From NCBI GenBank assembly GCA_015680685.1, contig MNCI01015870.1, forward strand, positions 72,324 to 136,323: DNA of 64,000 nt. Direction: 5' to 3'. This document shows, in pieces, positions 47,641-60,407 of this stretch (position 1 is the first letter of the stretch; each line of letters opens with the position of its first letter). The notes under the pieces are model-generated. The model worked only from the letters and a program-made list of their open reading frames with translations. It did no database searches and was not told the origin of the DNA. The stretch is from Gnetum montanum. Its lineage: Eukaryota; Streptophyta; Gnetopsida; Gnetales; Gnetaceae. The position numbers and the translations under genes are program-made.

Positions 47641-48949
47641 AATCCTCAAGAACTACTTTAGAGAATTTGTCTTAGCTTGTGATATGTAGGCTATGAGAGT
47701 ATGTAATGAATTGACACAAGGCTTATGTTTTTAAAGGTAATAAATCACATTCACATGATAACATTGAGTAAGGTATTTGCATCTTCACCTTTAAGTCATT
47801 GAAAAGAAATTTTTTTTTTACTTGTTCAATATCTTTTCAAAATTTAACAATGAGTCTTAAGTCCCTAAATAACACATCTATGCAAATCAATAGGATAGAT
47901 AATAATTTGAAAAATTTATTTTTTGACATTCCAAGCCAAGAGTCATAAATCTTTGTACTTTTTTTTTGAAAGTATACAAAGCCTTGAAACCTCTTACTAT
48001 TATTTCTTTGATGTAGATCCCCCACATGTAATTGTCTACTTACCAAACTTTTTTTGAAAACATGCTTAAACATATGATCTTAGCAAAAAAGGTGAAAAAA
48101 AATATAGACACTTAAAACTATTGAGTATGTGATATTTTATTCTTAAAAATCTTCTTCCATGCTATAATAATTTCTTAATAATTTTTCATCAGTGAATAGA
48201 GATTGTAAGATTATGTGCTTTATTCATATATTTTGAATAGTACGTTATGCATCAAGTTATGAAGGTTGATGTGATGTTGCTTGCAAACTTCTAGTATTTC
48301 TTCCTCAAATGCCACCAGAGGTTTAACCAGTCACATGTTTATTACTCTTAATTTATTTAATATTATCAAATAGCCCTACCAAGGCAAAATTGAGTTTCAT
48401 GTTGAATTCCTAAATTTCAGTATGTTGACAAAGTAGATGAGAAAGAAGACATTTTCATCTCTTGAAGCATGGAATCCCATACATGTGCATGATAGTACAT
48501 CACAACCTGTATTGTATTCCATACATCATTAAAAAATCAATAAGACACAGTACACTTTTCCTTTTTCATTAAACCATGAGTGAAATACTTGTAGGAGTTT
48601 TTGAGGTTTGTTTCTAAAGTATATAACACATCTTTTTGAACATCTTTAGGAAGTTGTAAATTGTTTGATGGTGTAAATCCAAATTATTGTATCCTATTTA
48701 CTTTTTAAATAGTCAAACACCATGCCAACCAACTGATATAAAGGTTCTATGTTGATTTACCAATGAAATAACTTTACTAATTTTACAGTCAAAACTTTTC
48801 AATGAGGCTTGCAATATAATAGAAAAAGAACTACCAGCAAAATGTTGAATCATTAAATTTTAAAAATTTATTTTTTGTACTTATCATTTTATGTTTTTGA
48901 TCTATAAATCTCTAAAAATAAGTTATGATTTTCATATGCTTCTACACAA
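47641..48949. other. AT-rich non-genic stretch
   Basis: No confident domain was found. Because the LINE reverse transcriptase to the right is on the minus strand, this may include the LINE 3' part, but no poly(A)/poly(T) end or duplication was identified. Confidence 0.4.
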
Positions 48950-50800
48950 AATGATGATGATAATTGAAAGGATTGCATGTAAAAAGGGATAATAGTTTTT
49001 AAGAGCTAGATACTTGTGAATAATTTTGTTTCCTTGCATAATCCTTGATTCATCCACAACATCCTCCCAATGTTGAATCCAAAAAAACTTCAAAATCCTA
49101 ATAAATGGTTGTTAAAATTCATTAAAGATAGGGGTAGTAGCTGTAGACCACCATAATAAATATGACTAGAGCATAGAAGGATTAACATACTTAGGAGACC
49201 AACTTAAAAATTTTGAAACAACTTGCCATTTTTCCCATATATCTTGGAGGAACATGAAGCCTTTAATCTTTAAGGGAACTTTATAAACAACTTACTTTAG
49301 TCAAGATAAATGAGGAAGAGAAAGAATGTTACCTATTTACTGAAAATGAAGTTTAACTAGCTTCTTCTAGCTCTCCATTGCATTTGTCGCCCCAAGAATC
49401 CATTTTGCAGAAGGAGCCAAGGATAGGTCATAGAGGCTACCAATTCCAAGGGCAACTTCCTCTTTAGGAAGAGAACAAATATTCCACTTATCTCAAGCAA
49501 AAAAATTACCAACATTATTATTTATTCATTTAAAATTCTTTCAATCTTCATATCGTTGCATTTCTTTGGTAGTAAAAAAATGAGTTGCGAACATGAGTGG
49601 AAAAAAGGATGTGCTTTGCAATAATGATTTTTCTAGGAAGAGAAAGATGCCTTTTAGATCACTTTTCTACTTTTTGCATAACGTTTTGTATAATAGAATC
49701 TCATAATTGTAAAATGTTGGGAATAATAGTAAGAGGTATTCTAAGAAGTTTAAAGGTCTCATATGGTTCTATCCATATCAAGGAAATATTCTGGATACTA
49801 GGATTAAGAGGTCCAAAAGAAGATTTAATGCCACTAGACTTTTCATAGGTGATACTTGAGCTAGAGGCATCATAGTAAGTTTTAATAATATTGATGTTTT
49901 TTTTTTGAATCTTTGACTAATATTCTTGTAGCATTGAAAAGGTATCATCTACAAATTGGCTAATACTTATGTAACCAAAATTGACAGGATGAGACACCAT
50001 GAATATCATTCATTCTAGACTCAAAATTAAAGATAGAGCACAACACACTAGTTGTAATAATAAATAAAATAAGGGGCAAGAGGACAACCTTTCCATTAGC
50101 AGAGATTTTCATTAAAGCATTTTCAAAAAGAAGTAAAACATGACAAATAAAGGAGGTCTCCACTTACATATGCTTAACAATTCTAAGAAAAAAAGTTCAT
50201 TCAAATTAATCATATGCTTAGAAAAGTTCAACTTAAGGAGAAAGTAATGTTACCTGGATTATTCAACCCAAAGTATTAGAACATTGCCTAGAATGTATCT
50301 TCTAGGGACAAAACCTAGTTATTTTTGATTAACAACTTTGGCAATATGCTGCATAATCTTGGAAGCTATAGCTTTAGTAATAATTTTATATGTAGTTCCA
50401 AGTAGTATGATGGGGCAAAAATTCTTCATCAAACAAAGATCTTCCATTGGTAGTTGTTTAATAATATTACTATTGAGAATTTATCAAAAAGATCCATTGT
50501 GCAAAGATTTGGTTATTAAGAATTAATGGAGGAGGTATATAGCCAATAAAATAACCTATCAAGGAAGTCTTGGCAAAATCCTTAACTGAACCATAATTCT
50601 AGTGAATTAAAAATTGCAATTTCTTGATGCTAAGGCTTTTAGCATTATTACCAATCAAAGCATTGGTATTTTCCTAACTAGAAATATGAAGAACAGGATG
50701 AGATTTATCATGCAAACTTGTATGTGTAAAATTCACCAAAATAGCATTTGCATTCTCCATTGTTTTTTGTTTTCTTAAAACCTTCTTCTATTTGGCACAT
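48950..50800 (-). pseudogene. L1-like LINE ORF2 fragment: reverse transcriptase (degenerate)
   Basis: On the minus strand, a polymerase fingers region is read near 50450-50300 (LLGTTYKIITKAIASKIM, FVPRRYILGNVLIL). A degraded KGCPL.PLILFII-type block follows (50110-50050), then the catalytic box FVDD at 49944-49955. Further on are LRIPLTIIPNILQL (49745-49700) and HLSLPRKIIIAKHIL (49650-49600), the thumb and downstream blocks typical of plant L1 elements, and a weak ALGIGSLYDLSLAPSAKWIL-like tail (about 49450-49390). The frame is broken many times. The endonuclease domain and both ends are not recognised, so limits are approximate. Confidence 0.78.
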
Positions 50801-51578
50801 CACTCGATACAAGCCCAAAAGAAGAGGGACTTGGCAAGCAAGCTTGCAAGCAAGTAAATGAAGGTTGCAATGCTTATTCTAGAAAAGTCTTTGTGGTACT
50901 CCACCTAACTTAGGTCCTCACATAAATATTTTTTAACACACTTTCAATAATTTTAGTGGCTTCACTTTGTTTTTTCAAATCTTTAATCTACTATAGTTTC
51001 TGAGAAACTTTGTAGATTCATTAAATGAAATTAAAATACCACTTTCAATAATGTGATTGAATGGTTTGGGTTTGGTTTTATTAAGCAAGCTATAAATATA
51101 GTTTACATCAAGTTGTTAACAAGGAATTTAGCTATTATCTTAATACATTCTATAATATGTTAAACTATTGAGAACAATGAATAATAGTATTTATTAATTT
51201 ATATATTATATTTATTATTGCAACTTAATTAGCAATATGGTAAGTTTATTAATGGAAAGAGATTAAGGTTACTTGATGTCCATTTATTTCTTTTCATTTC
51301 CTATAATGGGGATGTAATCCAAAAAAGCTAAATAAACATAATAATGTTTTAATTTGAATTTTACCATTTAGATCATACTCCCATCTCATATTAAAATTAT
51401 CTATTGGAAATGGTTTTCCATGAATATTTAATTTTTCTTTTGCCGAATTTTAAAAAAATTATTAACCATAAATTTTAGAAAGCATGATAACACATCCTAT
51501 TTAAAAAAGTCTGCTGGCTTGAAAGTGGAGTATTATTACATACAAATATTTAATGAACAATCTAAGAGGGGAATTCTC
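50801..51578. other. AT-rich non-genic stretch
   Basis: No coding block was recognised. It lies between the LINE remnant and the MCTP fragment. Confidence 0.4.
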
Positions 51579-52462
51579 TAATGATCATACCTCATTCTAA
51601 CAACATTGGAATTCTTTGAAGTGAGGAATGCATCAAACTCCTCGTCAAGTTCGTCTGCTGTCACAGCCTCTGCATGAAATAGACGGGTATCCATGTACGG
51701 TGGGTGTCTGGGTCTGAATCTGAAGTTCCAGATTCTGATCAAGAACATGTAAAGAAAAATTGTAGGCAGGATCATCTGTGCGTAGCAAAGGCTTGGCATA
51801 AATCTGCATCATATTTATAACAGATGTGCAGAAAAATCTCACACGCAGTTGAAACTCCCCCATCTTTTTCACCCCAGATGGATGCAGAACCAACAGAGGA
51901 TATGAATGAGTGTATACCCTCTCAGTTTCCAATGTTGAAAGCCTAATCCACACTTTACCAATCTTGGCATCCTTAGCCAGTGCTGCTTTCTCACCATTCT
52001 CAGGATGGTTGTTATCAAACACTCCAATTGTTATGACTGTACAAAGATCATATACATCCCAGGTATACTGCTCCTTCCATCTAGGATTAGCATTGTCTAT
52101 GATTGTTCTAGTTCTAACCTATTTCTGTACATACTTTGCATCACAGTATGTATCAATGTTCCCTTTGCCTTCCTTGGTGGCCTTTATAGGATGCAGCCTG
52201 GTGGCACTTATGATGCCAACTTCCAGAACACGGATGGGGCTTTTCCATAACTATTTTGTAGTGGGCCTCAGATCACTCATGTAACATATGGATTCATCGA
52301 GAACATGATACCTGCCTTCCAGGACCAGTCTCACATGAATCTTTCTGGAAAACTTCAACTTCTTCTTCTCATCTTCCACTATCATGTGGTTCTCTTTCAA
52401 TAGAAACAGAAACAGAAACAAATGTAGGCCTGCTTTTTTTTCAATGCTGTGCCAAGGACACC
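51579..52462 (-). pseudogene. MCTP (multiple C2 domain and transmembrane protein) gene fragment
   Basis: Plant MCTPs, including the FT-interacting proteins, are ER-anchored C2 proteins found at plasmodesmata. The minus strand from about 52382 reads through a C2 domain and its linker: KIHVRLVLEGRYHVLDES, YTWDVYDLCTVITIGVFDN, KIGKVWIRLSTLETERVYTH and LLVLHPSGVKKMGE. Two in-frame TAG codons (52251-52253 and 52119-52121) stand where the family has Gln and Trp. After KPLL (about 51790) a deletion with a frameshift jumps to FLYMFLIRIWNFRFRPRHPP and ELDEEFDAF, which removes roughly a hundred residues including the start of the membrane region. It stops at VRMRYDH. The earlier C2 domains and the C-terminal membrane segment are absent. 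This is a truncated pseudogene, the only host-gene trace in the window. Confidence 0.88.
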
Positions 52463-53750
52463 ATGGCAACAGCATCGGCAACTTGGAACTGTTTTTTGAA
52501 TCAGGGGAGTACATGGCGGATTTATTTGCCTTGCATGGCAGCCGCGGCAGGGCAGTCAAAGGTGTTATGGCGGAGAAAGATAATGATCAGTGTTGTGCCT
52601 GCTACGTAGCAGAGGCAAAGGTAGAGAGTGCTGCTAATTTAGTTTTTATTTTATTATTATTATTTGGGTTTGGGTTTTTGTCTCAGGCTTTAATTTCCTA
52701 TTTCTAGGGTCATTTGTTTACAAGCCTTGGGGTAAGAATAGAGTGAAGTAATTGTACATAGGATGCGCTTCCCACGACATTTTTTTTCCCCTATGCTGCG
52801 TTGTTTTTTTTTTCTTTTTCTTTTTAATTTTTGTTTTTAGTACACTTATGAATACCAATTTTCAAATGATAGCAGAGAGAGTGAATAGAATAGTTGTAGA
52901 CATCATTTTGATGTAATGTTTGTCAGTAACATAGTAACAAATCCAATTTAGAATGTAGAATCCTTTGTGTGCTGCAAAGAACAATACATATTTTCTGGCC
53001 AAGTTGTCAATATTCTTGCACCTTTGTAATAGGTCTGGGAATTTTCTTTCTTCTACAGTATTGCTCCAAGGCATGTTTCGTGTTTATTTTCTGGCAAACT
53101 GTAGTTTGTGTGTCAAATGTTTTCTTAAAACATCAAGATTATGCCATGCTTATTGGCATATATTATGCCACTCCTAATTAATTAAGTGCATATTGTGAGA
53201 AGGATTTACTTCATGGTTCCATTGCATAAAATTTGCAATTTCAAGTGTTAGGTTTTAATGTCATTAAGTGTTTCGCTGTGATGCTCTTTATTAACTATTA
53301 AAACCTCTGTTGCTATTTAAGATTGCAAAGATGTTCGATCTCTTCAAGGTTCTCAAAACCACTCAAATTCAAAACTTCAAAACTTTATGTTGCACATAGG
53401 TGCACCTGGCCTGAAGCTAAGCATATTACTCATAGATGCATAAGATCCAGCTTCCGAGCAAGCATTTATTAACAACTTATTGTTTAATTTATTCTTTTCT
53501 TTATCCTTCTTAAATTTTTGAACTAGTTTTCTTTCATTTTCCTTCAACCTCAACAATTGATATATGTCAACATTTTTTCGTATTCTCTTAATCTTCAATT
53601 GAATCATAATGAAATCCTCCTTTTCTGGGATGTCCACTTCCTCAATAAATCTTATAATAGTTCTAAGTAAAGGAATCTTAGATTGTACTTGGTGATGACG
53701 ACTTTACTATCTTCCTATGTTTTTGAGGCTCATAGATGATGTTTGAGGAT
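52463..53750. other. Non-genic stretch with a T-rich patch
   Basis: No gene was recognised. T-rich runs occur at 52780-52840. A Lys/Leu/Asn-rich minus-strand frame of 86 codons (53377-53637) has no recognised motif and could be chance. The sequence ends at the LTR of element D. Confidence 0.4.
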
Positions 53751-54634
53751 TGATGAAGCATCTTAAGTTGGCTACGTTGACAGGATGTCGTTGATGCAAC
53801 CTCGTCAATGTGACCTCATTGACGTAGGGTTTTTCATGTTGATGTGTACTTGTCGATGTGGCACCCTAGTAGGTTTATAAATATAGCATCCTAGCTATGT
53901 TAATAGGGGTTAGAACTTCAGTTGCTAGTGGAATTCTTGCAGTTTTTTTTGTAAGAGAGAATAATTTTCTAAGTGCCCGTACCAAGAGTCAAGGAGTGTA
54001 CAAATCTTTATTTGAGCACTATTGTACCTAAGCACTATAGTGTGTGTGACAATAAAGATAAACTTTTTGATAAACCTTGTAGCACTTGGACTAGCTTAAT
54101 GATTTATTTATGCATTTATTGTTTTAATTAATTAAGTCATTAATTAAGCTAAAATGATTAAGATTTTAAATTATTAATTAAGCTAAATAGACTAGCACAC
54201 ATAAGTATGATCACTTCAAGTATATATATAACATCTGGTAATTTCAGTAGTGCTTAATGCATGGTCACCCAGCAGTGTTGTACGTGTTCAGGATGTGTAC
54301 AGAAAGTGAGACTAGATGCTTATGTTAGGATAGTTAGTTATTAATTAATAATTAAATTAGTTGAATTAGTTAATCAATTTATTCTCAATTTATTACCAAC
54401 CTTAGGTGAACAAAATATAAAATAATAAAAGTCATGTCCCTCAATTGTACTTAACCATACAATTGAGCTTCACAAGTGTAGTTGGGAAGACAATGATCGT
54501 TCCATGATTAGATTCACCTTCTAGATTGAATCCTTTGTACAAGAACACTAGAAATCCATGGAATTTGACCAGATTTCATGTAAACACCTTAGTGATTTGT
54601 ATAGTTGGGTGTAGAGGTACCTTGCTGCTCATCA
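53751..54634 (+). repeat. Element D 5' LTR
   Basis: It starts TGATGAAGCATC and ends GCTGCTCATCA. The TATAAATA box is at 53876-53883, and U3 carries repeats around GTTGATG and CGTCAATG (53775-53860). No partner LTR is in the window; the boundaries rest on the shared ends of this family and on the primer site next to it. Confidence 0.85.
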
Positions 54635-54653
54635 TTGGCACAACTGCCAATGA
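54635..54653 (+). other. Element D primer-binding site (tRNA-Asp type, decayed)
   Basis: TTGGCACAACTGCCAATGA follows the LTR end. The first seven bases and the GCCA core match the intact site. Confidence 0.75.
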
Positions 54654-54792
54654 TTTTTAGCTAGTACTGTGCACTATTGATCTAGGATTAGTGAAAATTA
54701 TTCAACATCTTTGAAATGAACTTGAAAAAGTTAAATCATAATAATTAATCAAAAATATACTATAATCCCATTGAGAAATTGTTTCTAACAAA

Positions 54793-57090
54793 ATGTCTTC
54801 TTCTTCTCATAGGAAAGATGATTCTAAGTCAAAAGTACCACAAGAATGCAGAGTGATGTACACTCATCCTGATGAGTTTGTACCCAATTTCACTTACGTC
54901 CTCCATTAGGATGAACAAATGTGGTGGTGAGACATGGAGGGAATGTTGTATTGCCACTTGATCAATTTGTTTACAAGATGCTACACCAAACTCTTATAAG
55001 GTTGGGCATTGAGGAGCTTTACGAAGAGTACATTGTGGAAGATCATGACTTCCAAGACTACCATCCCACTAAGACACAATGCAAATGAGATTGGAAATAG
55101 GAAAAGTGTTACAAATCCATGAAGGGGAAATGGTTCACTAACCCCTTATTCTTGCTAAATCAAATGGATAATGAGGAACCTTTTTCTGAGGGTTCTGAAC
55201 ATGGAAACTCTTCACCTCTTGACTCTAGTGAAGGGAAGCCAAAGCCAAATCCTAAATTAGTGATCAACAATCCAAGTTCTAGTAATAGCGAGTCCCATGA
55301 TCGTGGGAGCTCTAAGAAAGGAAGTTGAAGCAAGAACTTGGATATGTCACTCTAAGGATTGTGGTCATGAAAAATGGAGAGGAAGTGGTAGACATCATGA
55401 TGGTGGTAGTTCTCCTCCCTCTTTACCCTTTTCATCCTAGATTAGCTTCCTCCTCTAAATCTGAAAAGAACCATAGGAGGTGGGATAACAATAATAATTA
55501 CAGAGATTGCCATGAATGAAGGAATGATAGAGGACATCACAAGAATCATTAATATCATGATGATGAACCTCTATTAGGCACTTGAAATATGCTCAACATC
55601 ATAGAGGTTGTTAGAATTCCCACCAGACATGTGAAAGATAGCTGAATCAAGTAGCTAGACATGAACAATGTCCCTAGATTTGAGGGAAATATAACTTAGG
55701 TTCTCAAATGCATCTACAAACTTTTCATGATTCTTATGTTTTACAAAATATTAAAAATGATAGGCAAAATCTCAAGTTATTCCTTAGAATACTTATCAAA
55801 GAAGCAGAAAGCTAGTATTGGTCTCTGGAACCAGAATCAATCTATCAATGGAATACAATGCTAGAACTATTTAATGACAAGTATCAAATATACTCAACAG
55901 TGTCAAACCTATAAAGGAAAATGCAAGGCTAAAAACAAGGAACACATGAACCCTTGGATGCCATAATGGGTAGATATTATTCATTATTACAGTAATGCCT
56001 TGACCATGGTTACTCTTAGCAGGAGCAACTTCACCACATCATAGATGGGCTTCTCTCAGAAACATGGAGAATCCTTGGGGTCTATTCCCAATGAAGAATA
56101 TCAAAATTAAGAGCCCATCAAATACAAAGGTTGATTGAATAGGTAGCAAAAGAAGAAGGAGAGTTGAGGAAATGATAAAGTGCAAAAGAATATGAGGACC
56201 CTTCCATTAGAAAGAAGAAGGTTTGATTTTGTGACAGTGAGTCATCTCTTGATGAGGTGGTGCAATGAAAGACCTTGCCAATCCAAAAATCTATGTTTGA
56301 AATTTTGACCAAGGTAGATAAAATGTGGGATTCATTGGATAAAAAATTTCCAAATTTCTATAAAAATCATAGAAGAATCAAGAGAGCAGAGTAGTGTTTG
56401 TGGCTGTAGGATGCAAAAAGAAGCTAAATGTGCCTATTAAAGAGGTAAGGGCAAAGTTGCTATAGTAGAAGAAGTTGTGGAGACTGAATTAGATGATGAT
56501 GGTGGATATGATATCTACCACTATGAACATTCTAAGGGATGGTGCCTTGTTGTGTCACACTTATAGAAATATGGGGTGTGTGCTTTGAATCCACCACTAT
56601 AAAAAAGAAAAACACCCAAAAGATTGCTTATCCTTAAGGAAATTCTAGGCAATTTCACCCGCAACAACCTCATTATCCAAGTGGAACTTCACCACAACCA
56701 TATGAGTAGTATCAGTAGTGGCAAAAACCATAATCATGGGGGATGCCACCACCATGGTAGCAGTACCCTTACAGGTAACCAGATCTATATGAGTCCTATG
56801 TTTAGCAACTCCTATATCTGCTTGGCTCTTCCAATCATGTTTCTTCTTTCTAGCATCACTACCACCCTCCTAAATATCATCAAACTAATTCTCCAAATCC
56901 TAGAGGGAATCCCATATTCCATCCATACCCTCCTCATGTGCCTACACCTATTCCTCCACCCTCAACATAGCTACCACCTACTCCATCCATGCAAGGTGAG
57001 CTTCCAACTCAACCATAACAATGTAGGGCTACAAGGATTTTTAATCTACAACTGGTTAATGAATCTAGTGGTTTGAAATCTACATCTTAC
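54793..57090 (+). pseudogene. Element D gag (degenerate)
   Basis: The ATG at 54793 opens MSSSSHRKDDSKSKVP, then HPDEFVPNFTYVLH, and is the best-preserved gag start in the window. A Ser/Lys/His-rich part covers 55120-55560. The conserved gag domain is in broken frames at 55630-56170. An EHSKGWCL block near 56525 parallels element B. The Pro/His/Gln-rich tail is 56620-57030. Stops are common throughout. Confidence 0.84.
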
Positions 57091-57099
57091 AAACAACCA

Positions 57100-57740
57100 T
57101 TATTTTGACCTAACAACTCTCCTAAGTCCTCACAAACTTATGCAGATGATCATCCTACTCCTTCCTCATCTTCTGTAAATCATCAAATAGAGAGCCCTTC
57201 AAACCAAATGCCTCCCAAGATCTGCATTATTATGTTAACTCATGTTGTATTTGACTGGATCCAAGCTGGAAACCTTCCTAGGAAATTAGCCTATCATAGA
57301 AGTCTCCTTATCTATTTATAGATTATTGGGAATGAATCAAGCAAAGCTCTTTTGGATACAAGTTCTGGTCTTAATATGATTTTCCATGAGATGTATATTA
57401 CTTAGAACTTGTCACCTCTCAAGAAGAGCAATATTAGATTAGAATTGACAAACTAGTCCATCACTATTCCATTAGGATTGGTAGAAGATATTATGACCAC
57501 TATCTATGGGTTGTCTTACCTTAATGATTTCCTAGTAATAAAAGTTGAGAATTGCAAGGGGTATTTTCCAATGATTATGGGAAGAGCATGGCTAAGTACT
57601 ATTTATGTAAGAAGGGGCATAGAGGATGTTTCCTTGGAAATTTCCAAGGAAAATGCATTCAGAAAGATCAAGAAGAAATGAGTTCCATGCATCATGTATA
57701 GTGGTACAGGGTGCAACTACATGTAGAAACTTTAGTATGT
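57100..57740 (+). pseudogene. Element D protease with altered catalytic triad
   Basis: The active-site stretch reads KALLDTSSGLNMIFHEM (about 57343-57393). The Asp remains but the Gly of the Asp-Ser/Thr-Gly triad is replaced by Ser. The second half (57478-57681) keeps VEDIMTTIYGLSYLNDFLVI and FPMIMGRAWLSTIYV. The triad change should disable the enzyme. Confidence 0.85.
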
Positions 57741-58149
57741 GAAAAGATCATCCATTTTTGCATCTAGGTAATGTGCAAATGAGGTAGATATTCAAAGGTA
57801 TTTGTATGCAATAGGCATAAAATAAGAGGGAACCCAGTGGTTGATAGCTGATTCTAAGGGTAGCACAATTTCCCTGAAACCAATTGAGAGCTTGACATGT
57901 GCCTATGTTGCAGGAATAGATAAAATAGAGCAAGTTCGTCACCAAATCTTTGATGAAGAAAATGATACCTATTAGGAAGAGTTGGAAATCCTTGAAAATT
58001 TCAAATAAGAGCCCCTAGAGATAAAAACTCTAACTGTTAGCTTGGAATATGCATTTCTAAACAATGAAAAGCTAGTTATCATAAATGCTAACCTTGCTCA
58101 TGAACAAAAAGAGAAATTGTTGAAAGTGGTTAATAGATGGCTAATAGCC

Positions 58150-59640
58150 TTTGCTTGGTCATATTCTAAACTCACTAGGATTGATCCATGAATATGTCAA
58201 CATCATATCTATATTGATTTGACCATGAAGCTAAGGAAGTAGCCACAGTGATGGTTGAATCCCAAATTAAAGTAAATCGTCAAGGAGGAAATAGAACAAC
58301 TCCTCAAGGTGGGGTTTATCTGTCCTATTGTGAATAGTGAGTGGATCAACCAACTCATGATTGTGTCAAAGAAAGGTGGTAAGTGGTAGGTTTGCATTGA
58401 TTTCAGGTTGTTGAACATGGCAACGTTCAAAGATCATTTTTTGTTGTCATTTGTTAGTCAAGTGTTGGTCATCATTTCTGGACATTTCTATTATAGCATT
58501 TTGGATGGTTATAGTGGCTATAACAAGATTAGATTGCACTAGAGGATTAGGCCAAAACTACATTCATGAGTTCCTAGGGGACTTTTGAATATCAAAAGAT
58601 ACCTTTTGGTCTACATAATGCTCATGCCACATTCCAACACTTGGTCTTGAGAATTTTTCAACAGCAAATTGGTAGTGAGCTGGAAGTCTTCATGGATGAC
58701 TTTTCCACTTATGGTGCTACATTTGAGAAAATATTGAACTACCTTAAGAAAGTATTAAAAAGATGTGTGGAGACAAATCTATGAATCAATTAGCAAAAGA
58801 GCCATCTAAAGATCCAAGATGACATAGTCTTGGGGCATAGAATCTCACAAGCAGGGATTGAGGTAGACGTTGAAAAGATAAGGATCATCCAAGGAATAAC
58901 TCATCAACTAGAAATAGTTAAAGATGTCTAGTCATTCCTTGGACACACTGGTTACTATTGGTGATTCATAAAGAATTTCTCTAAGATCAAAAAACCATTG
59001 GTCGAGCTAACAAAGAAAGATGCTTCATTTTTTTGGACTAAGAAATGTAAAAATGCATTCCAATAGTTGAAGGAGAAACTTATAGAAACTCCAATTCTAT
59101 GAGAACTAGACTAGTTCAGACCATTTCATATCATGATGGATGCATCAAATTATTCCTTGGGAGCCATGATGATGTAGTTGGATGATTAGAAATATCCATA
59201 TTACTTCCACTACACAAGTTGAAGCATTGTGGGTGCACAACTCAATTACACCACAATGGAATAATAATTGATGGTAGTGGTGTATGCTTTGAAAAAGTTT
59301 AGACACTATGTGCTTGGGTACAAAGTGGTTGTGCACATTGATCACAGTGCCATTTGCTTCTTGATGAATAAGCCAATGGTGAGCCCCTATGTGATATGAT
59401 GGCTAGTGATCTTGAAAAAATTTGATCTTATGATGGTAGATCAAAAGGGGATTGAGAATGTGATTACGGACCATATCTCTTGGTTAAGATGGGATAACAA
59501 AGAGGAGGAGAGCTCACTCTCTGATCAATTTCCTAATAAACTCCTCTTTGCTAGAGAAATTAATGACCAAGTTCTCATAGAACCAAAATGGTATGATGGA
59601 ATCCTCACTTATCTTCTCACTCAGGAGATGCCATAGGATA
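58150..59640 (+). pseudogene. Element D reverse transcriptase and RNase H (degenerate)
   Basis: The polymerase shows MIVSKKGGKW and VCIDFRLLN (58350-58415), FKDHFLLSFV (58428-58457), SILDGYSGYNKI (58495-58530) and an intact FMDD box (58689-58700). The connection region at 58860-59040 includes HTGYYW and KPLVELTKKDASF. RNase H-like sequence runs 59280-59510 with KKFRHYVLGYKVVVHIDHSA, LMNKPMVSPY, FDLMMVDQKGIENVITDH and WLRWDNKEEE. Frame breaks and stops are present but fewer than in B. Confidence 0.9.
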
Positions 59641-59649
59641 TTGACTATA

Positions 59650-60407
59650 GGAAGAAATAATAGTTTCTTCATCAAGCCAAGTATGTTATGGAAATTAATG
59701 GACACCTTTATAAGGTGTGTGTCAATGTATTGGTTCATTGGTGTATCCTTGATAATAATCAGCTATGTGTTCTCCAAGATGCTCATGAGGGCCCTTGTGA
59801 AGGCCACTATGTAGGGAGATGCATGATCATTAAAATCTTGATGGCATGGTACTATTGGCCAAAAATCTTCAGGGATGCCCACCAACTTGTCCAATCTTGT
59901 GAATGCTATCAATGAGATGGTGGGATGAGTGCATGAATAGAGGGACCTCAACAATGGATCCAACCATTAGAACCCTTCGACATATGGGGCATAGGATTGA
60001 TGGGTCACATCACACCCATGTTCATTGGAAATACATACGTTATCATTGTTGTTGACTATTGTATTAAATGAGTAGAAGTAGTAGCCATTGTCAACTATAC
60101 ATCATCCACTGTTACTTGGGTTTTTTAATAATACATTCTAAACAGGCTTGGGGGTGCCATGTGCATTGATTTTTGACAATGGAACCTATTTCACAGGCAC
60201 CACTTTTTGCAATCTCATGCAACGCTTGGGGTTTGAACATAAATTAACAACACCATATCACCCACAAGCCAATGGTTAAGTAAAGGTTACTAACAAGGAT
60301 ATTACAAAGTTCTTAATAAGAACTATTAGTAAATATAGGAAAGATAAGAGCACAAAACTCAATGATGTCCTTTGGGCCTACCACTTAACATGAAAACTCC
60401 CTATAGG
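59650..60407 (+). pseudogene. Element D integrase, 3' truncated
   Basis: The HHCC zinc region is good: LQDAHEGPCEGHYVGR (59778-59820) and VQSCECYQ (59890-59915). The core has FDIWGIGLMGHITP-like sequence (59975-60020), the first catalytic Asp in YVIIVVDY (60035-60060), and ALIFDNGTYFTGTTF (60160-60205) with the second Asp. HKLTTPYHPQANG follows (60238-60276), and the frame ends at about 60407 in KLPIG. The C-terminal tail is lost where the next element begins. Confidence 0.88.

Larger units (their letters stand above)
53751..60407 (+). mobile_element. Element D: Ty3/gypsy LTR retrotransposon, 3' end cut off
   Basis: A 5' LTR (53751-54634) is followed by a primer site, gag, protease, reverse transcriptase, RNase H and the first two thirds of integrase. 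Coding similarity then stops abruptly at about 60407, and an unrelated LTR-like sequence begins with TGTACTG. No 3' LTR, spacer or extra ORF of this element is in the window; they could lie to the right of 64000 if the interrupting element is an insertion. The coding parts match element A and B best. Confidence 0.9.

Noticed and set aside
53377-53637. Lys-rich minus-strand frame of 86 codons as a small coiled-coil protein gene
   Set aside because: The composition is what AT-rich DNA gives by chance, and there is no motif, relative or supporting neighbour.
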